This document shows, piece after piece, positions 1-7,402 of a stretch of DNA of 64,000 nucleotides. The notes under the pieces are model-generated. The model ran no database searches, was not told the DNA's origin, and saw nothing but the letters and a program-made list of their open reading frames with translations. Made by a program: the position numbers and the translations under genes. The number at the start of each line of letters is the position of its first letter. Within the stretch, counting starts at the first letter, position 1. Source of the DNA: an uncultured bacterium (GTDB lineage Bacteria; Cyanobacteriota; Vampirovibrionia; Gastranaerophilales; Gastranaerophilaceae); NCBI GenBank assembly GCA_900553895.1, contig USFB01000008.1, forward strand, positions 1-64,000, read 5' to 3'.

Positions 1-7
1 CAACCGA

Positions 8-589
8 TCAGAACGAGAAAAATTTTGCAAGTTCGCCCATTGTATCTCCGAGAATAATATCCGCATCTTCAAATGTTGCTTTTTCGCTTACTTTTCCGCT
101 TGTGAACTTGTATTTTTGAATTAATTCATATACCGAATTAAATCTTTGCGGGTGTCTGGGGGCTATTAACATTTTTAAATTTTGGTGTTTTTCCTTCAAT
201 TTTGCATAAGTTTTGAGGGCAATTTCGTCTTCTCCCTCGTGAGTGCTTGCCGCAATTAAAACGGGATAGTGAACTTTAAATCTTTCTCTTAATGCTGATT
301 GTTCTTCCGCTGTCAAATTTTTGGTTATATCGAATTTTAAATTACCCATAAATTCGACTTTGTTATCGGGTGCTCCGATGTCTTTTATTCTTTGAACGTC
401 AGCCTTTGTTTGCATAAAGATTTTTTCATACAAGCACAATACGTGTTTGAAAATGAAGGAAACTTTCATATATCCGTTATATGAATGCGGTGAAATTCTG
501 CCATTTGCAATATAAACTTTTATTCCACGTCTTTTTGCTTCTTTTACAAATTCCGGTGGATTTTTATCTTCATGTTGTTTTTTTGCCAT
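8..589 (-). pseudogene. waaA: KDO transferase (WaaA) fragment, broken at both ends
   Basis: WaaA (KdtA) transfers 3-deoxy-D-manno-octulosonate to lipid A at the inner membrane. This 193-residue frame matches the C-terminal half of the family: KRRGIKVYIANGRIS, then GNLKFD, STHEGED and GDTMGEL. A full protein has roughly 400 residues. The N-terminal membrane anchor and acceptor domain with its catalytic Glu are missing. The frame instead opens with an unrelated MAKKQHEDKN 8 bases after the marR stop. It stops early at base 8, while bases 1-9 in another frame read Asp-Arg-Leu, as expected for the family continuation, so a small deletion near base 10 is likely. It is probably a non-functional remnant fused behind marR. 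A rearranged but translated gene, or an assembly join, is also possible. Confidence 0.6.
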
Positions 590-597
590 AATATCAC

Positions 598-1050
598 CTA
601 AACCAATGTTTTTGATTTCATATTTTCTTCTATTTTGTCCAGTGTTTTTAAGAAATTATCAATTTCTTCTTGCGCAAGCCCCTTTATTGAATCTTGCCAA
701 ACGTTTAAAACGACAGGAAGCATACTATTACAAACGTCTCTACCTTTTTGAGTAATATACAATTTTTTAACTTGTCTGCCTTCCGCATCAATTTCAGAAG
801 TTAAGTAACCTTTATCTTCTAAAATAGAACAAATTCTTGTCATATTCGGACGGTCTTTGTATGTGATATCACCTAACTGCCTCAAATACATTCCATTATG
901 CTCTTTTAGAGTATACAAAACCGTAAACTGTTCCGGTCTTAAATCAGGCTCACTTTTTTTGAATGTCTGAATTGCGAATAATTTAGACAAATGTCCTGCC
1001 CTTGAGAGCCTTAATCCGATTTTTTGTTTTAATAAAATATCTTTTTTCAT
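598..1050 (-). CDS. MarR-family transcriptional regulator
   Basis: A winged-helix repressor of about 150 residues. The RPEQFTVLYTLKEHNG, LGDITYKDRPNMTRICSILE and LTSEIDAEGRQVKKLYIT stretches are the helix, recognition helix and wing of MarR/SlyA proteins. The start is placed at the ATG at 1050 because AAAGGG sits just before it; the upstream in-frame ATG at 1074 lies inside the palindromic operator. That palindrome overlaps a likely -10 (TATGAT, with TTTACA 16 bases upstream), so autorepression is expected. The same palindrome precedes the TolC-type gene at 3932, which suggests that this protein controls an efflux system. Only the broken waaA fragment follows it, with an 8-base gap. Confidence 0.88.
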   Translation of the reverse strand: MKKDILLKQKIGLRLSRAGHLSKLFAIQTFKKSEPDLRPEQFTVLYTLKEHNGMYLRQLGDITYKDRPNMTRICSILEDKGYLTSEIDAEGRQVKKLYITQKGRDVCNSMLPVVLNVWQDSIKGLAQEEIDNFLKTLDKIEENMKSKTLV

Positions 1051-1060
1051 ATCATCCCTT

Positions 1061-1080
1061 TGTGTTATCATCATAACACA
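1061..1080. promoter_or_regulatory. MarR-type operator, copy 1
   Basis: A near-perfect palindrome, TGTGTTATCA-TCATAACACA. It overlaps the predicted -10 of marR and is followed by its ribosome binding site. Two further copies lie at 3208-3227 and 3894-3913. Position and symmetry suggest the binding site of the MarR protein encoded next to it; this is inferred, not shown. Confidence 0.7.
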
Positions 1081-1178
1081 AGAATAATTAGTGTAAACAT
1101 GACAATTTATTTTTTATGATTTTTTGTTGAGTACTGATTGTAAAATGAACTATCGCCTTGCGGCTCGAACCCTCACCC

Positions 1179-1227
1179 GAATTTCTAAGTTTCGAGCAAA
1201 ACAATAATTGCTCTCAACTTGAAATTC
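1179..1227. repeat. Dispersed hairpin repeat GAATTTC..GAAATTC
   Basis: Arms GAATTTCTAAGTT and AACTTGAAATTC pair with one bulge, with a second small stem (GAGC/GCTC) inside. The same arms occur at 31487-31522, in both cases next to a CCTC/GGGGAGG-type repeat. A non-coding dispersed element is the simplest reading. Confidence 0.65.
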
Positions 1228-1320
1228 TACTCGCTCCTTTGGAGAGGGGCACACTTGAGATTTATCATTAGTAAATATACCTGAAAGTTATATTAATAAA
1301 TATACTGGAAGTTTTAGGAA

Positions 1321-1494
1321 ATGAATAATTATTTAAAAAGCTCTATAATTAATAACTTGAAAGTAGTAGAAAGAATTAAAACCATTATCGCTAACAATCC
1401 GGGTGTAGAAAAAGCCGGTCGAGTTTTAGTAACTCAAGAACTTGTTCTAACAAAATGTACTTATATAATTCCTTATTTTGTAAAAACAATATAA
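1321..1494 (+). CDS. Doubtful small ORF, 57 codons
   Basis: The frame opens with ATG AAT AAT TAT and encodes a Lys/Ile/Val-rich peptide containing NNPGVEKAGRVLVTQE, which looks more protein-like than random AT-rich sequence. The only ribosome-binding-like sequence (AGGAA) directly abuts the ATG, which is too close. It matches no family I recognise and may be the remnant of a longer gene. Confidence 0.25.
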   Translation: MNNYLKSSIINNLKVVERIKTIIANNPGVEKAGRVLVTQELVLTKCTYIIPYFVKTI

Positions 1495-1657
1495 TCTATA
1501 TTATTAGAGTTTTACATACATCAAAAAATTGCTATTATAACATATTGCAATTAAATTGCATATTCAAATTTGAACTTGTATTAATAATGCAATATAATAA
1601 ATATTTATGCTACATTAGGTCATTTTTATTTTCACAAACATTCCATAAAATTATATT

Positions 1658-1984
1658 ATGGATGTAAAAAAGGAACTCGGATTAAAAATCAAAAGATTAA
1701 GACAAAAAGAAGGACTTACGCAAGAGCAATTTGCGGAAAAGTTAAATATTGCAACTCGTACATTAGCTGGTATTGAGATTGGTGAAAGTTTTGTTTCTGC
1801 ACAAACAATCGAAAATATTCTTAGTTTTTCTGATATTTCGTTTGAAGATTTCTTTATTTCAAGTCACTTAAGACCAACAGAAGATTTGTTAAATGATATT
1901 TACTCATATTTAGACAAAGTAAAAGAAGATAGAGAAAAAGTTGAAAGTATTTATAAAGTCGTAAAAGCTTTGGCAAATGAATAA
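1658..1984 (+). CDS. XRE-family helix-turn-helix regulator
   Basis: A 108-residue DNA-binding protein. Residues about 8-60 form a Cro/C1-type HTH: GLKIKRLRQKEGLTQEQFAE, then NIATRTLAGIEIGE and IENILSF. The C-terminal 40 residues are acidic and probably helical (oligomerisation). The ATG at 1658 has no Shine-Dalgarno and sits within AT-rich DNA with -10-like sequences immediately upstream. It lies 151 bases before the LysM/glycine-zipper gene in the same direction and may regulate it, but the spacing and a separate promoter argue against one simple operon. Its target is unknown. Confidence 0.82.
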   Translation: MDVKKELGLKIKRLRQKEGLTQEQFAEKLNIATRTLAGIEIGESFVSAQTIENILSFSDISFEDFFISSHLRPTEDLLNDIYSYLDKVKEDREKVESIYKVVKALANE

Positions 1985-2064
1985 TTGTAAAGAAATATTA
2001 ATTGCTATGATGTACTCATAACACATAATACAGTAATTTTATGAATTTTTATCGCATAAAACAA

Positions 2065-2097
2065 GCAATTTTTAAATCAAAAAATACTTTATATTTA
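2065..2097 (+). promoter_or_regulatory. GCAATTTT-type promoter of LysM gene
   Basis: GCAATTTT at the -35 position and TTTATATTTA at -10; the distance from G to the AC preceding the TTTATA block is 21 bases. The same arrangement precedes several other lineage-type genes in this window, at 5318, 17141, 19035, 19106 and 45483. The flanking ACAAGCAATT matches the copy upstream of the M16 peptidase exactly. Confidence 0.6.
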
Positions 2098-2135
2098 TAC
2101 AAAGAGAACACGAGTATAAATAAGGAGATTTAAAA

Positions 2136-3029
2136 ATGGCAGATTACACAGTTCAAGCAGGTGACACATTAACCAAAATTGCAAAAGCACATGGAACATC
2201 AGTTTCAGAATTGGCAAAACAAAACGGTATTACTGATGTTAACAAAATTGAAATCGGTCAAGAATTAAGCTTAGGTAAAACAACAGCTTCTGCACCTCAA
2301 CCACAACAAGAGCCTAGAATTGGTTTAGATAGTTTTGAAAAACAACCTGTAAAACAAGAAGCGAATACAGTATCACCTTTAGCTTATGCCGTAGGCGGTG
2401 CAGCAGTTTATAGCATTGGTTCAAATATTTTACCCAAAGTAACTGACAAAGCAAAATCAACTTATACCAATGTAAAAACCGGTACTAAAAAAGCATACGC
2501 TAATATGAAAGCAACTGCCAAACACAATGCAAAGGCAGTAGGTAACTTTGTTTCACAGAAGGCTAAACATACAGCAAAATCAGTAGAATTACATTATGCA
2601 TTTGGTAAGGATGCTGTTCAAAAAGGAGTAAAAAATACAACCAATAAAGTAAAAACTAAAGTTCAAACTGCTGCTATGAAAACAAAAACTGTTGCAGGAA
2701 GAGCTGTACAAAAAGCCAAGGTCGGTGGTAAATATACCAGATTTATTGCAAAAACTAAGATTGCACCAAAATTGATTAAAGGTGCTTCAAGATATGCAGT
2801 CCCACTAGCAATTGCCTTTGAAGCGGGAAAGTGCTACAAAGCTTTTGATAATGGAGCAGTGGAAGGTGGAAAACAAATAGCAAAATCTACTTGCTCTCTT
2901 GCAGGTGGTTGGGCAGGGGCAAAAATAGGTGCATCTCTTGGTAGTTTTGCAGGTCCTGTCGGCACTGTTATAGGTGGTGTTGCTGGCGGTATCCTTGGAT
3001 ATTGTTTGGGCGAAAAATTATGTTCATAA
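2136..3029 (+). CDS. LysM protein with basic middle and glycine-zipper C-terminus
   Basis: The 297-residue product has one LysM domain (residues 3-48, YTVQAGDTLTKIAKAHGTS), which normally binds peptidoglycan. A Pro/Gln-rich linker follows, then a hydrophobic patch around 83-103. The stretch from about 105 to 215 is Lys/Ala/Thr-rich, full of short KAK/KTK motifs. The C-terminal tail is Gly/Ala-rich and membrane-seeking (AGGWAGAKIGASLG, then GTVIGGVAGGILGY), a glycine-zipper pattern seen in pore-forming or inner-membrane-inserting proteins. There is no signal peptide. AAGGAG precedes the ATG and a GCAATTTT-type promoter lies upstream. A wall-targeted membrane-active effector or a cell-envelope structural protein are both plausible; the function is unknown. 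Confidence 0.75.
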   Translation: MADYTVQAGDTLTKIAKAHGTSVSELAKQNGITDVNKIEIGQELSLGKTTASAPQPQQEPRIGLDSFEKQPVKQEANTVSPLAYAVGGAAVYSIGSNILPKVTDKAKSTYTNVKTGTKKAYANMKATAKHNAKAVGNFVSQKAKHTAKSVELHYAFGKDAVQKGVKNTTNKVKTKVQTAAMKTKTVAGRAVQKAKVGGKYTRFIAKTKIAPKLIKGASRYAVPLAIAFEAGKCYKAFDNGAVEGGKQIAKSTCSLAGGWAGAKIGASLGSFAGPVGTVIGGVAGGILGYCLGEKLCS

Positions 3030-3039
3030 GCAAGTAAAT

Positions 3040-3172
3040 GGTGCAAGAATTTGCACCCTATCTTATTTCAATGGAAAATTGAAAGCGAAAAATGGAAAAT
3101 TGTTTTAAATAATTTTAAATTGTCCATTATCCATTTTCAATTTAGAAAGGGTAGGGTGCAATTTTTTGCACC
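3040..3172. repeat. GTGCAA palindromic element with inverted ends
   Basis: It begins GGTGCAA..TTGCACCCTA and ends with the inverted form TAGGGTGCAA..TTGCACC. Each end is itself a palindrome, and an imperfect inverted repeat of GGAAAATTG/CAATTT type lies between them. Related elements occur at 14300-14362 and as half copies at 18459-18480 and 3847-3857. It follows the LysM gene and may act as its terminator. Confidence 0.65.
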
Positions 3173-3254
3173 ATTAACATAAAAATAAATATTTTCTTTT
3201 AAAATTTTGTGTTATCATAATAACACAAGAATAATTAGCGTAAACATGACAATT
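3161..3254. repeat. 94-base direct repeat, copy 1
   Basis: Nearly identical to 3847-3940, including the CCATTAACATAA start, the MarR operator and the final ATGACAATT. In the second copy this ATG is the start codon of the TolC-type gene; here the frame stops after a few codons. It looks like a duplicated promoter and 5' gene end whose gene has been lost. Confidence 0.7.
3208..3227. promoter_or_regulatory. MarR-type operator, copy 2
   Basis: A 20-base palindrome, TGTGTTATCA-TAATAACACA, identical to copy 3 and differing from copy 1 at one position. No intact gene follows on either strand close by, so this site is probably a leftover of duplication. Confidence 0.65.
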
Positions 3255-3421
3255 TATTTTTAAAATTTTTTGTTCTGGTTGAAAGACAAACCATCGCCTT
3301 ACGGCTTGAACCCTCACCAGTTATTTTACAAAATTTGTAATAATTTACCTAATGACTTTAATTTTTATGAATAAAATAATAAATTAAAAAAGCTAGATAT
3401 TTTGTGTTTATTAGATTCTTT

Positions 3422-3805
3422 TTATTGAATTTTAGGATTCTCTTTAACAAGATTGATTGATGTTTTGACATTTTTTGATGAAACATTTTTAGAACAAGAT
3501 TTAGTCAACCCAAAACCGCAAGCTAGAATTGTAGAAAGCACTAAGCAGATTCCTCCAACATTAAGAGCTTTCTCTTCCAAAAATTTTTCCCATTTGTGTT
3601 TGACTTTTGAAGCCAAGCTGGGTTCATCACTTAATATATCATCTAAATACTCTTCTCTGCTTTTAAATAATGATTTTGGATGTGGATTGTATTCTAAATA
3701 ATCTTCACCATACCATTTTTCCTTTAAATGTCTTATTGATGATTTAATAGAACCAAAAGCCATTGAATTATTAACGTTATAATTACTTACCTGATTTATT
3801 TTCAT
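3422..3805 (-). CDS. FG-motif protein with one membrane segment
   Basis: 127 residues and no family recognised. The N-terminus, MKINQVSNYNVNNSMAFGS, carries the Asn-rich motif ending in Phe-Gly that recurs in this window. The middle is charged and helical (HLKEKWYGEDYLEYNPHP); residues about 81-98 are a hydrophobic helix (VGGICLVLSTILACGFGL) and the tail is Ser/Asn/Lys-rich. GGAG lies before the ATG. Upstream are GCAAAAAA and TTTATATAGA at nearly the spacing of the GCAATTTT promoter class (3824-3855). It lies between the two copies of the 94-base repeat and opposite to the TolC-type gene, suggesting that this segment was inserted or duplicated. Confidence 0.65.
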   Translation of the reverse strand: MKINQVSNYNVNNSMAFGSIKSSIRHLKEKWYGEDYLEYNPHPKSLFKSREEYLDDILSDEPSLASKVKHKWEKFLEEKALNVGGICLVLSTILACGFGLTKSCSKNVSSKNVKTSINLVKENPKIQ

Positions 3806-3846
3806 TTTAATGTTTCTCCTTTGTCTATATAAAAACTTCTAAAAAT

Positions 3847-3940
3847 ATTTTTTGCACCATTAACATAAGAATAAATATTTTCTTTAAATTTTTTGTGTTA
3901 TCATAATAACACAAGAAGGATAAGTGTTAGTATGACAATT
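3847..3940. repeat. 94-base direct repeat, copy 2
   Basis: Second copy of the sequence at 3161-3254. It contains MarR operator 3 and ends in the first codons (ATG ACA ATT) of the TolC-type gene, so here the repeat is the working promoter region. Confidence 0.7.
3894..3913. promoter_or_regulatory. MarR-type operator, copy 3, before efflux channel
   Basis: A 20-base palindrome, TGTGTTATCA-TAATAACACA, ending 18 bases before the ATG of the TolC-type gene. It presumably lets the MarR protein encoded at 598-1050 repress the efflux channel. Confidence 0.7.
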
Positions 3941-5290
3941 AAAAAGGTTTTAATATTATTTCTTTTGTTTTTATCATTGCCTGTTAGCGCAAAGCAAACA
4001 ATAGACCGCTTTAGCTACATTAATTTAGACTGGTGGAAAAATTACAATGATGAAATTTTGCTCGAGCATTTGCAAACTCTCTATAATAACAACCACGATT
4101 TGAAAATTGCAGAACTCAAAACAAAACAATCAGAAGAAAACGTCAGATTAGTCGGTGCAAACCAATTGCCACAAGTAGGTTTTGATGGCAGCTTTACAAG
4201 AACATTGAGCGGACCACAAACAGAATTTGGCAACGTGATTATTCCTGAATATTCGCAAAATGAACTATTTATGCCACTTAGCGCATCTTACGAAATAGAT
4301 ATTTGGGGTCAAAATTACTTAAATAGAAAAAGTGCAAAGAAGCAAAAAGAAATCGCTGAACAACAGGAACGCGCGACATACATTTATATGACATCAGTTT
4401 TTGCGTCTAATTATTATAACCTGATTAAGACTGACGAATTAGAAAAGACTCTGAAAGATATAATAGCAATTCAAACCGATGTTGTAAAAATGACTGAAAA
4501 AAAATACAACGCAGGACTTGCACCGATTAATGAACTTTTGAATGAACGTCAAACATTGGTTAGATTTGAACAAGACTTGAATAAGGTTAGTGAAAACAAA
4601 AAAGTTTTAAATAACGAGCTTATTACACTATTAGCCTTAAAAACAGATAAAGAAATTGAACATTCTTCTTTTGACAAGGTTTCAATTCCTAATACGCCTG
4701 ACGCATTATCAACAACTATTATTCAATATCGTCCTGATTTAATTTGTGCAGAAGATTATGTTAAAAAGACGGGAATTGATGTAAAAGTAGCAAGAAGAGA
4801 ATTCTTGCCGAAGTTCTTCTTGTATGGCACTTTGGGCTTTAATGCTTATCGTTGGAACAGAATGTTCTCTCCTGAAACATTTTTAGGAAATATCGGTATT
4901 GCTCCAAGTTGGGATATTTTTACAGGCGGAGCAAAGCTTGCAAGATACAGAATTAACAAATACGAATACAAAAAGTCTATAGAAAAATACGAAAAAACAG
5001 TTTTAACTTCTATTCAAGAAGTTAATGATGCGATGGTTTCCGTTAAAACTACAAAAGCAAATCTGATTAAGGCTGATGAAGCGTATTCAATTGAACAAGA
5101 AAAGCATAATTTGGCTGAAAAACAATTTACTATCGGCGATTCATCTAAGTTGGATGAAATGAAATCAAACGTTAATTTGCTAATCGTAAAACAGCATGAA
5201 ATTTCTTCTAAAATTGATAACGTAATCTCTACAATATCTTTATACAACGCTGTTGGAGGAATTGATTATACAAAGCCTGAGAATTTGTAA
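3932..5290 (+). CDS. TolC/NodT-family outer-membrane efflux channel
   Basis: The 452-residue product is the outer-membrane duct of a tripartite exporter. It starts with a signal peptide (MTIKKVLILFLLFLSLPVSA). Two OEP repeats follow, with long coiled helices (HDLKIAELKTKQSEENVR; EKTLKDIIAIQTDVVKMTEKKYNAG) and the family sequences SYEIDIWGQ, YRPDLICAEDYV and WDIFTGGAKLARYR. The ATG at 3932 is chosen because the longer frame would run through the operator and the signal peptide begins here; AAGGA lies 12 bases upstream. No periplasmic adaptor or inner-membrane pump gene is adjacent, so its partners must lie elsewhere or have been lost with the rearrangement near marR. Confidence 0.9.
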   Translation: MTIKKVLILFLLFLSLPVSAKQTIDRFSYINLDWWKNYNDEILLEHLQTLYNNNHDLKIAELKTKQSEENVRLVGANQLPQVGFDGSFTRTLSGPQTEFGNVIIPEYSQNELFMPLSASYEIDIWGQNYLNRKSAKKQKEIAEQQERATYIYMTSVFASNYYNLIKTDELEKTLKDIIAIQTDVVKMTEKKYNAGLAPINELLNERQTLVRFEQDLNKVSENKKVLNNELITLLALKTDKEIEHSSFDKVSIPNTPDALSTTIIQYRPDLICAEDYVKKTGIDVKVARREFLPKFFLYGTLGFNAYRWNRMFSPETFLGNIGIAPSWDIFTGGAKLARYRINKYEYKKSIEKYEKTVLTSIQEVNDAMVSVKTTKANLIKADEAYSIEQEKHNLAEKQFTIGDSSKLDEMKSNVNLLIVKQHEISSKIDNVISTISLYNAVGGIDYTKPENL

Positions 5291-5317
5291 AGAATTGTAA
5301 CAGAATTGTTTCTTATT

Positions 5318-5350
5318 GAAATTGCTTACTTTTTAAATACTTTGTATATA
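5318..5350 (+). promoter_or_regulatory. GCAATTTT-class promoter variant
   Basis: GAAATTGC, then 13 bases and AC, then TTTGTATATA: the same spacing as the class, with AAATACTTT shared exactly with the copies at 2065 and 45483. TTGCTT and TATATA with a 17-base spacer would also serve as an ordinary housekeeping promoter. Confidence 0.55.
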
Positions 5351-5382
5351 TAAGATGGTATTAAAAGAAAGCAGTAAGTAAG

Positions 5383-6624
5383 ATGGCACCAGAAAATTAT
5401 TTTAATATTTTAAATACTTCTGTTCAAGGAACCGGTAGCTGTTCCCCATTCGGTAATGCTTCTTCTAATGGTCTTGATACAAATGACTTTATTAATAGCA
5501 TCTATACGCATTTCACTTCTGGCGGAACAAAGGAAGAAAAAACTTCTGACAAAACAAAGGAAACAATATTAAAACTAAGTGTGCAATATCTTGTTTCTTT
5601 AGTTAATTCTAAAGAAGAAGCATCTGCAACAAAAGAAGTTAATGATAATACAAAAGTAGCAAATGATACGGAAAGAAAATTAACTGAAGCTGCTGCAAAA
5701 ACTCAAGAAAGAGTAACTGCTAAGATTTCTGAAATGGAAACAAATGCTCAAAAAGTTCAAGAATTAATTGCAAAACTTGATGAAACAGCACAAAAAAAAG
5801 ATGATTATCAAAAACAAATAGTAGAAAAAGTTCAAAGACTTAATCAAATTAAAGAAGAAATCAAAGCAAATCCGGAAAAGGCTTCCGCATATATAGCTGA
5901 ATTAACAGAAATCGGTGCTTCAATTCAAGCTTTAGCAAGTGAATTAGAAACATTGGCATCATCTGTTGAAGAAGCAACTTCTTCTGCTGAAACTTTACAA
6001 AATGATAATGTTGATATTAATGAAGAAGCAAACAACATTGTCGATGAAGGTGTTACTGAACAACAAAGTATCGCTCAAGAAGTTGTTGCTCAACAAGCAA
6101 TAAACGCAACAACAGGAGCAACAGCAGTTGTAAATAACACTCAAGCAATTGCTGCCGGAACACAAGCAACAGCAATGGAAGCTGCTTCTAAATCAAGCTC
6201 TTTTATTCCGGGTTTTGGTGCTATCGCAAGTTCTGCAGGTGAAGCTGTTGTAGCAAAACTAAGAACTGTAGAAACTGACCAATTCGCAAGTGCTAATATC
6301 AGAAATTCAGGCTTTACAAGCAACGCTACTTATTTGTCAGGTTTAAATAATATGATTTCAACTAACTTGACGGATTTCTCAAGCTTCCCAACAGCCATCG
6401 GTTCTGCTTTAAATGATACAGAAGGATACATTGCAGATTTCACAAATCTTACGCAACCTATTGGCGAATGGTTAAGTGCAACAGCTAATTTAGGTGAAGA
6501 AGCTAATTCTATAAACGAAGCTGTAGCACAATTCCAAGAACATAATTCTGAAGAAGGTTCTGATAGCCAAAACGCTAAAGAATTTAATTATGATACAAAC
6601 AAGTTGGAAGAAATGATTGCATAA
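5383..6624 (+). CDS. Long coiled-coil protein of unknown function
   Basis: 413 residues and no recognised family. The first 60 residues are Ser/Asn/Gly-rich (SCSPFGNASSNG). Residues about 85-215 are strongly helical and Glu/Lys/Ala-rich with heptad-like spacing (KISEMETNAQKVQELIAKLDE). An Ala/Thr-rich stretch follows at about 225-295 (AIAAGTQATAMEAASKSSS), then a less repetitive C-terminus. There is no signal peptide and no clear transmembrane helix. The composition resembles translocator or filament-associated proteins exported without a classical signal, but that is only an analogy. The ribosome binding site is weak (GTAAGTAAG). It is transcribed alone and ends in a strong terminator shared with the convergent kor operon. 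Confidence 0.7.
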   Translation: MAPENYFNILNTSVQGTGSCSPFGNASSNGLDTNDFINSIYTHFTSGGTKEEKTSDKTKETILKLSVQYLVSLVNSKEEASATKEVNDNTKVANDTERKLTEAAAKTQERVTAKISEMETNAQKVQELIAKLDETAQKKDDYQKQIVEKVQRLNQIKEEIKANPEKASAYIAELTEIGASIQALASELETLASSVEEATSSAETLQNDNVDINEEANNIVDEGVTEQQSIAQEVVAQQAINATTGATAVVNNTQAIAAGTQATAMEAASKSSSFIPGFGAIASSAGEAVVAKLRTVETDQFASANIRNSGFTSNATYLSGLNNMISTNLTDFSSFPTAIGSALNDTEGYIADFTNLTQPIGEWLSATANLGEEANSINEAVAQFQEHNSEEGSDSQNAKEFNYDTNKLEEMIA

Positions 6625-6631
6625 TAAATAA

Positions 6632-6657
6632 AAACGGCGGGAAAATTTCCGCCGTTT
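6632..6657. terminator. Bidirectional terminator
   Basis: GC-rich stem AAACGGCGG / CCGCCGTTT with a short AT-rich loop, between the convergent coiled-coil gene and korB. T-rich flanks on both strands fit termination in both directions. Confidence 0.8.
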
Positions 6658-6664
6658 CCTATTA

Positions 6665-7402
6665 TTAAACTTCCTTAAATACACCCAACGGGAATTCAGG
6701 AATCATTTCTGTTCTAATTCTTTCATGTGCGCCTTCCGGTGTCATGTGCCAGTTTGTTGGACAGGAAGAAAGTATTTCTACAAATCCGAAACCTTTACCG
6801 TCTAATTGAACTTGAAAAGCTTTTTTAATAGCTTGTTTTGCTTGATTTATATGAGGAATAGAGTCTAAAGCAACTCTTGCAGAAAAAGCCGTTCCATCAC
6901 ACAAAGCAATGTGTTCGGCAACTTTAATCGGATATCCGTAATAATCAGAATTTCTTCCTGTAGGAGATGTTGTTGTAACTTGTCCCATCATCGTTGTAGG
7001 TCCTAATTGTCCGCCTGTCATACCATAAGTTGTATTATTCAAACAAAATGCCGTAATCTTTTCGCCTCTTAATGCTGTATGCATAGATTCAGCTAAACCG
7101 ATTGACGCAAAGTCGCCATCGCCCGAATATGTAAATACAACTTTGTCAGGTCTTGCTCTCTTTACACCTGTAGCAGATGCTAAAGCTCTACCGTGTGGAG
7201 CTTCAACTGCATCAACATCAAGGAAATTATAAAGAAATACTGAGCAACCTACAGACGTTGAAGAAATAATATCTTCTTTAATTCCTAATTCATCTATAAC
7301 TTCGCCAACCAGTCTAATTGCTATACCGTGGTCGCATCCGGGACAAAAAGTATACTTAAAGTCTTTTTTGAATGATTTTGGAATACTAAATACTTGTTGC
7401 AT
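6665..7402 (-). CDS. korB: 2-oxoacid:ferredoxin oxidoreductase, beta (TPP) subunit
   Basis: Carries thiamine diphosphate and decarboxylates a 2-oxoacid to acyl-CoA, passing electrons to ferredoxin. Diagnostic sequences are FCPGCDHGIA near residue 20 and the Mg-TPP motif GDGDFASIG followed by NNTTYGMTGGQ. The length (245) is normal for the family. The ATG lies inside the end of korA (17-base overlap), implying translational coupling. Sequence alone does not fix the substrate (2-oxoglutarate or branched-chain oxoacids); the alpha subunit looks closest to VorB/KorA types. The operon ends here at a terminator, so no gamma subunit gene is present. Confidence 0.88.
   Translation of the reverse strand: MQQVFSIPKSFKKDFKYTFCPGCDHGIAIRLVGEVIDELGIKEDIISSTSVGCSVFLYNFLDVDAVEAPHGRALASATGVKRARPDKVVFTYSGDGDFASIGLAESMHTALRGEKITAFCLNNTTYGMTGGQLGPTTMMGQVTTTSPTGRNSDYYGYPIKVAEHIALCDGTAFSARVALDSIPHINQAKQAIKKAFQVQLDGKGFGFVEILSSCPTNWHMTPEGAHERIRTEMIPEFPLGVFKEV

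Larger units (their letters stand above)
1081..1657. other. Gene-poor stretch with repeat hairpin and small ORF
   Basis: No clearly real gene. It holds a sequence after the operator (1081-1130) that matches 3228-3270, a dispersed hairpin repeat (1179-1227), a doubtful 57-codon frame (1321-1494) and AT-rich palindromes ahead of the XRE gene. Among the latter are TTCAAATTTGAA at 1563-1574 and, just before it, TTGCAATTAAATTGCA; these could be operators for the XRE regulator. Confidence 0.5.
3030..3421. other. Gene-free stretch of repeats and operator copy
   Basis: No ORF is supported. From left to right it holds the GTGCAA palindromic element (3040-3172), the first copy of a 94-base direct repeat that carries MarR operator 2, and a tail resembling the region beyond the first operator (CATCGCCTTACGGCTTGAAC against TATCGCCTTGCGGCTCGAAC at about 1151). 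Confidence 0.6.

Noticed and set aside
1455..1667. 70-codon frame before the XRE gene
   Set aside because: Low-complexity AT-rich translation (Tyr/Ile/Leu/Asn), no ribosome binding site, and overlaps the start of the XRE gene.
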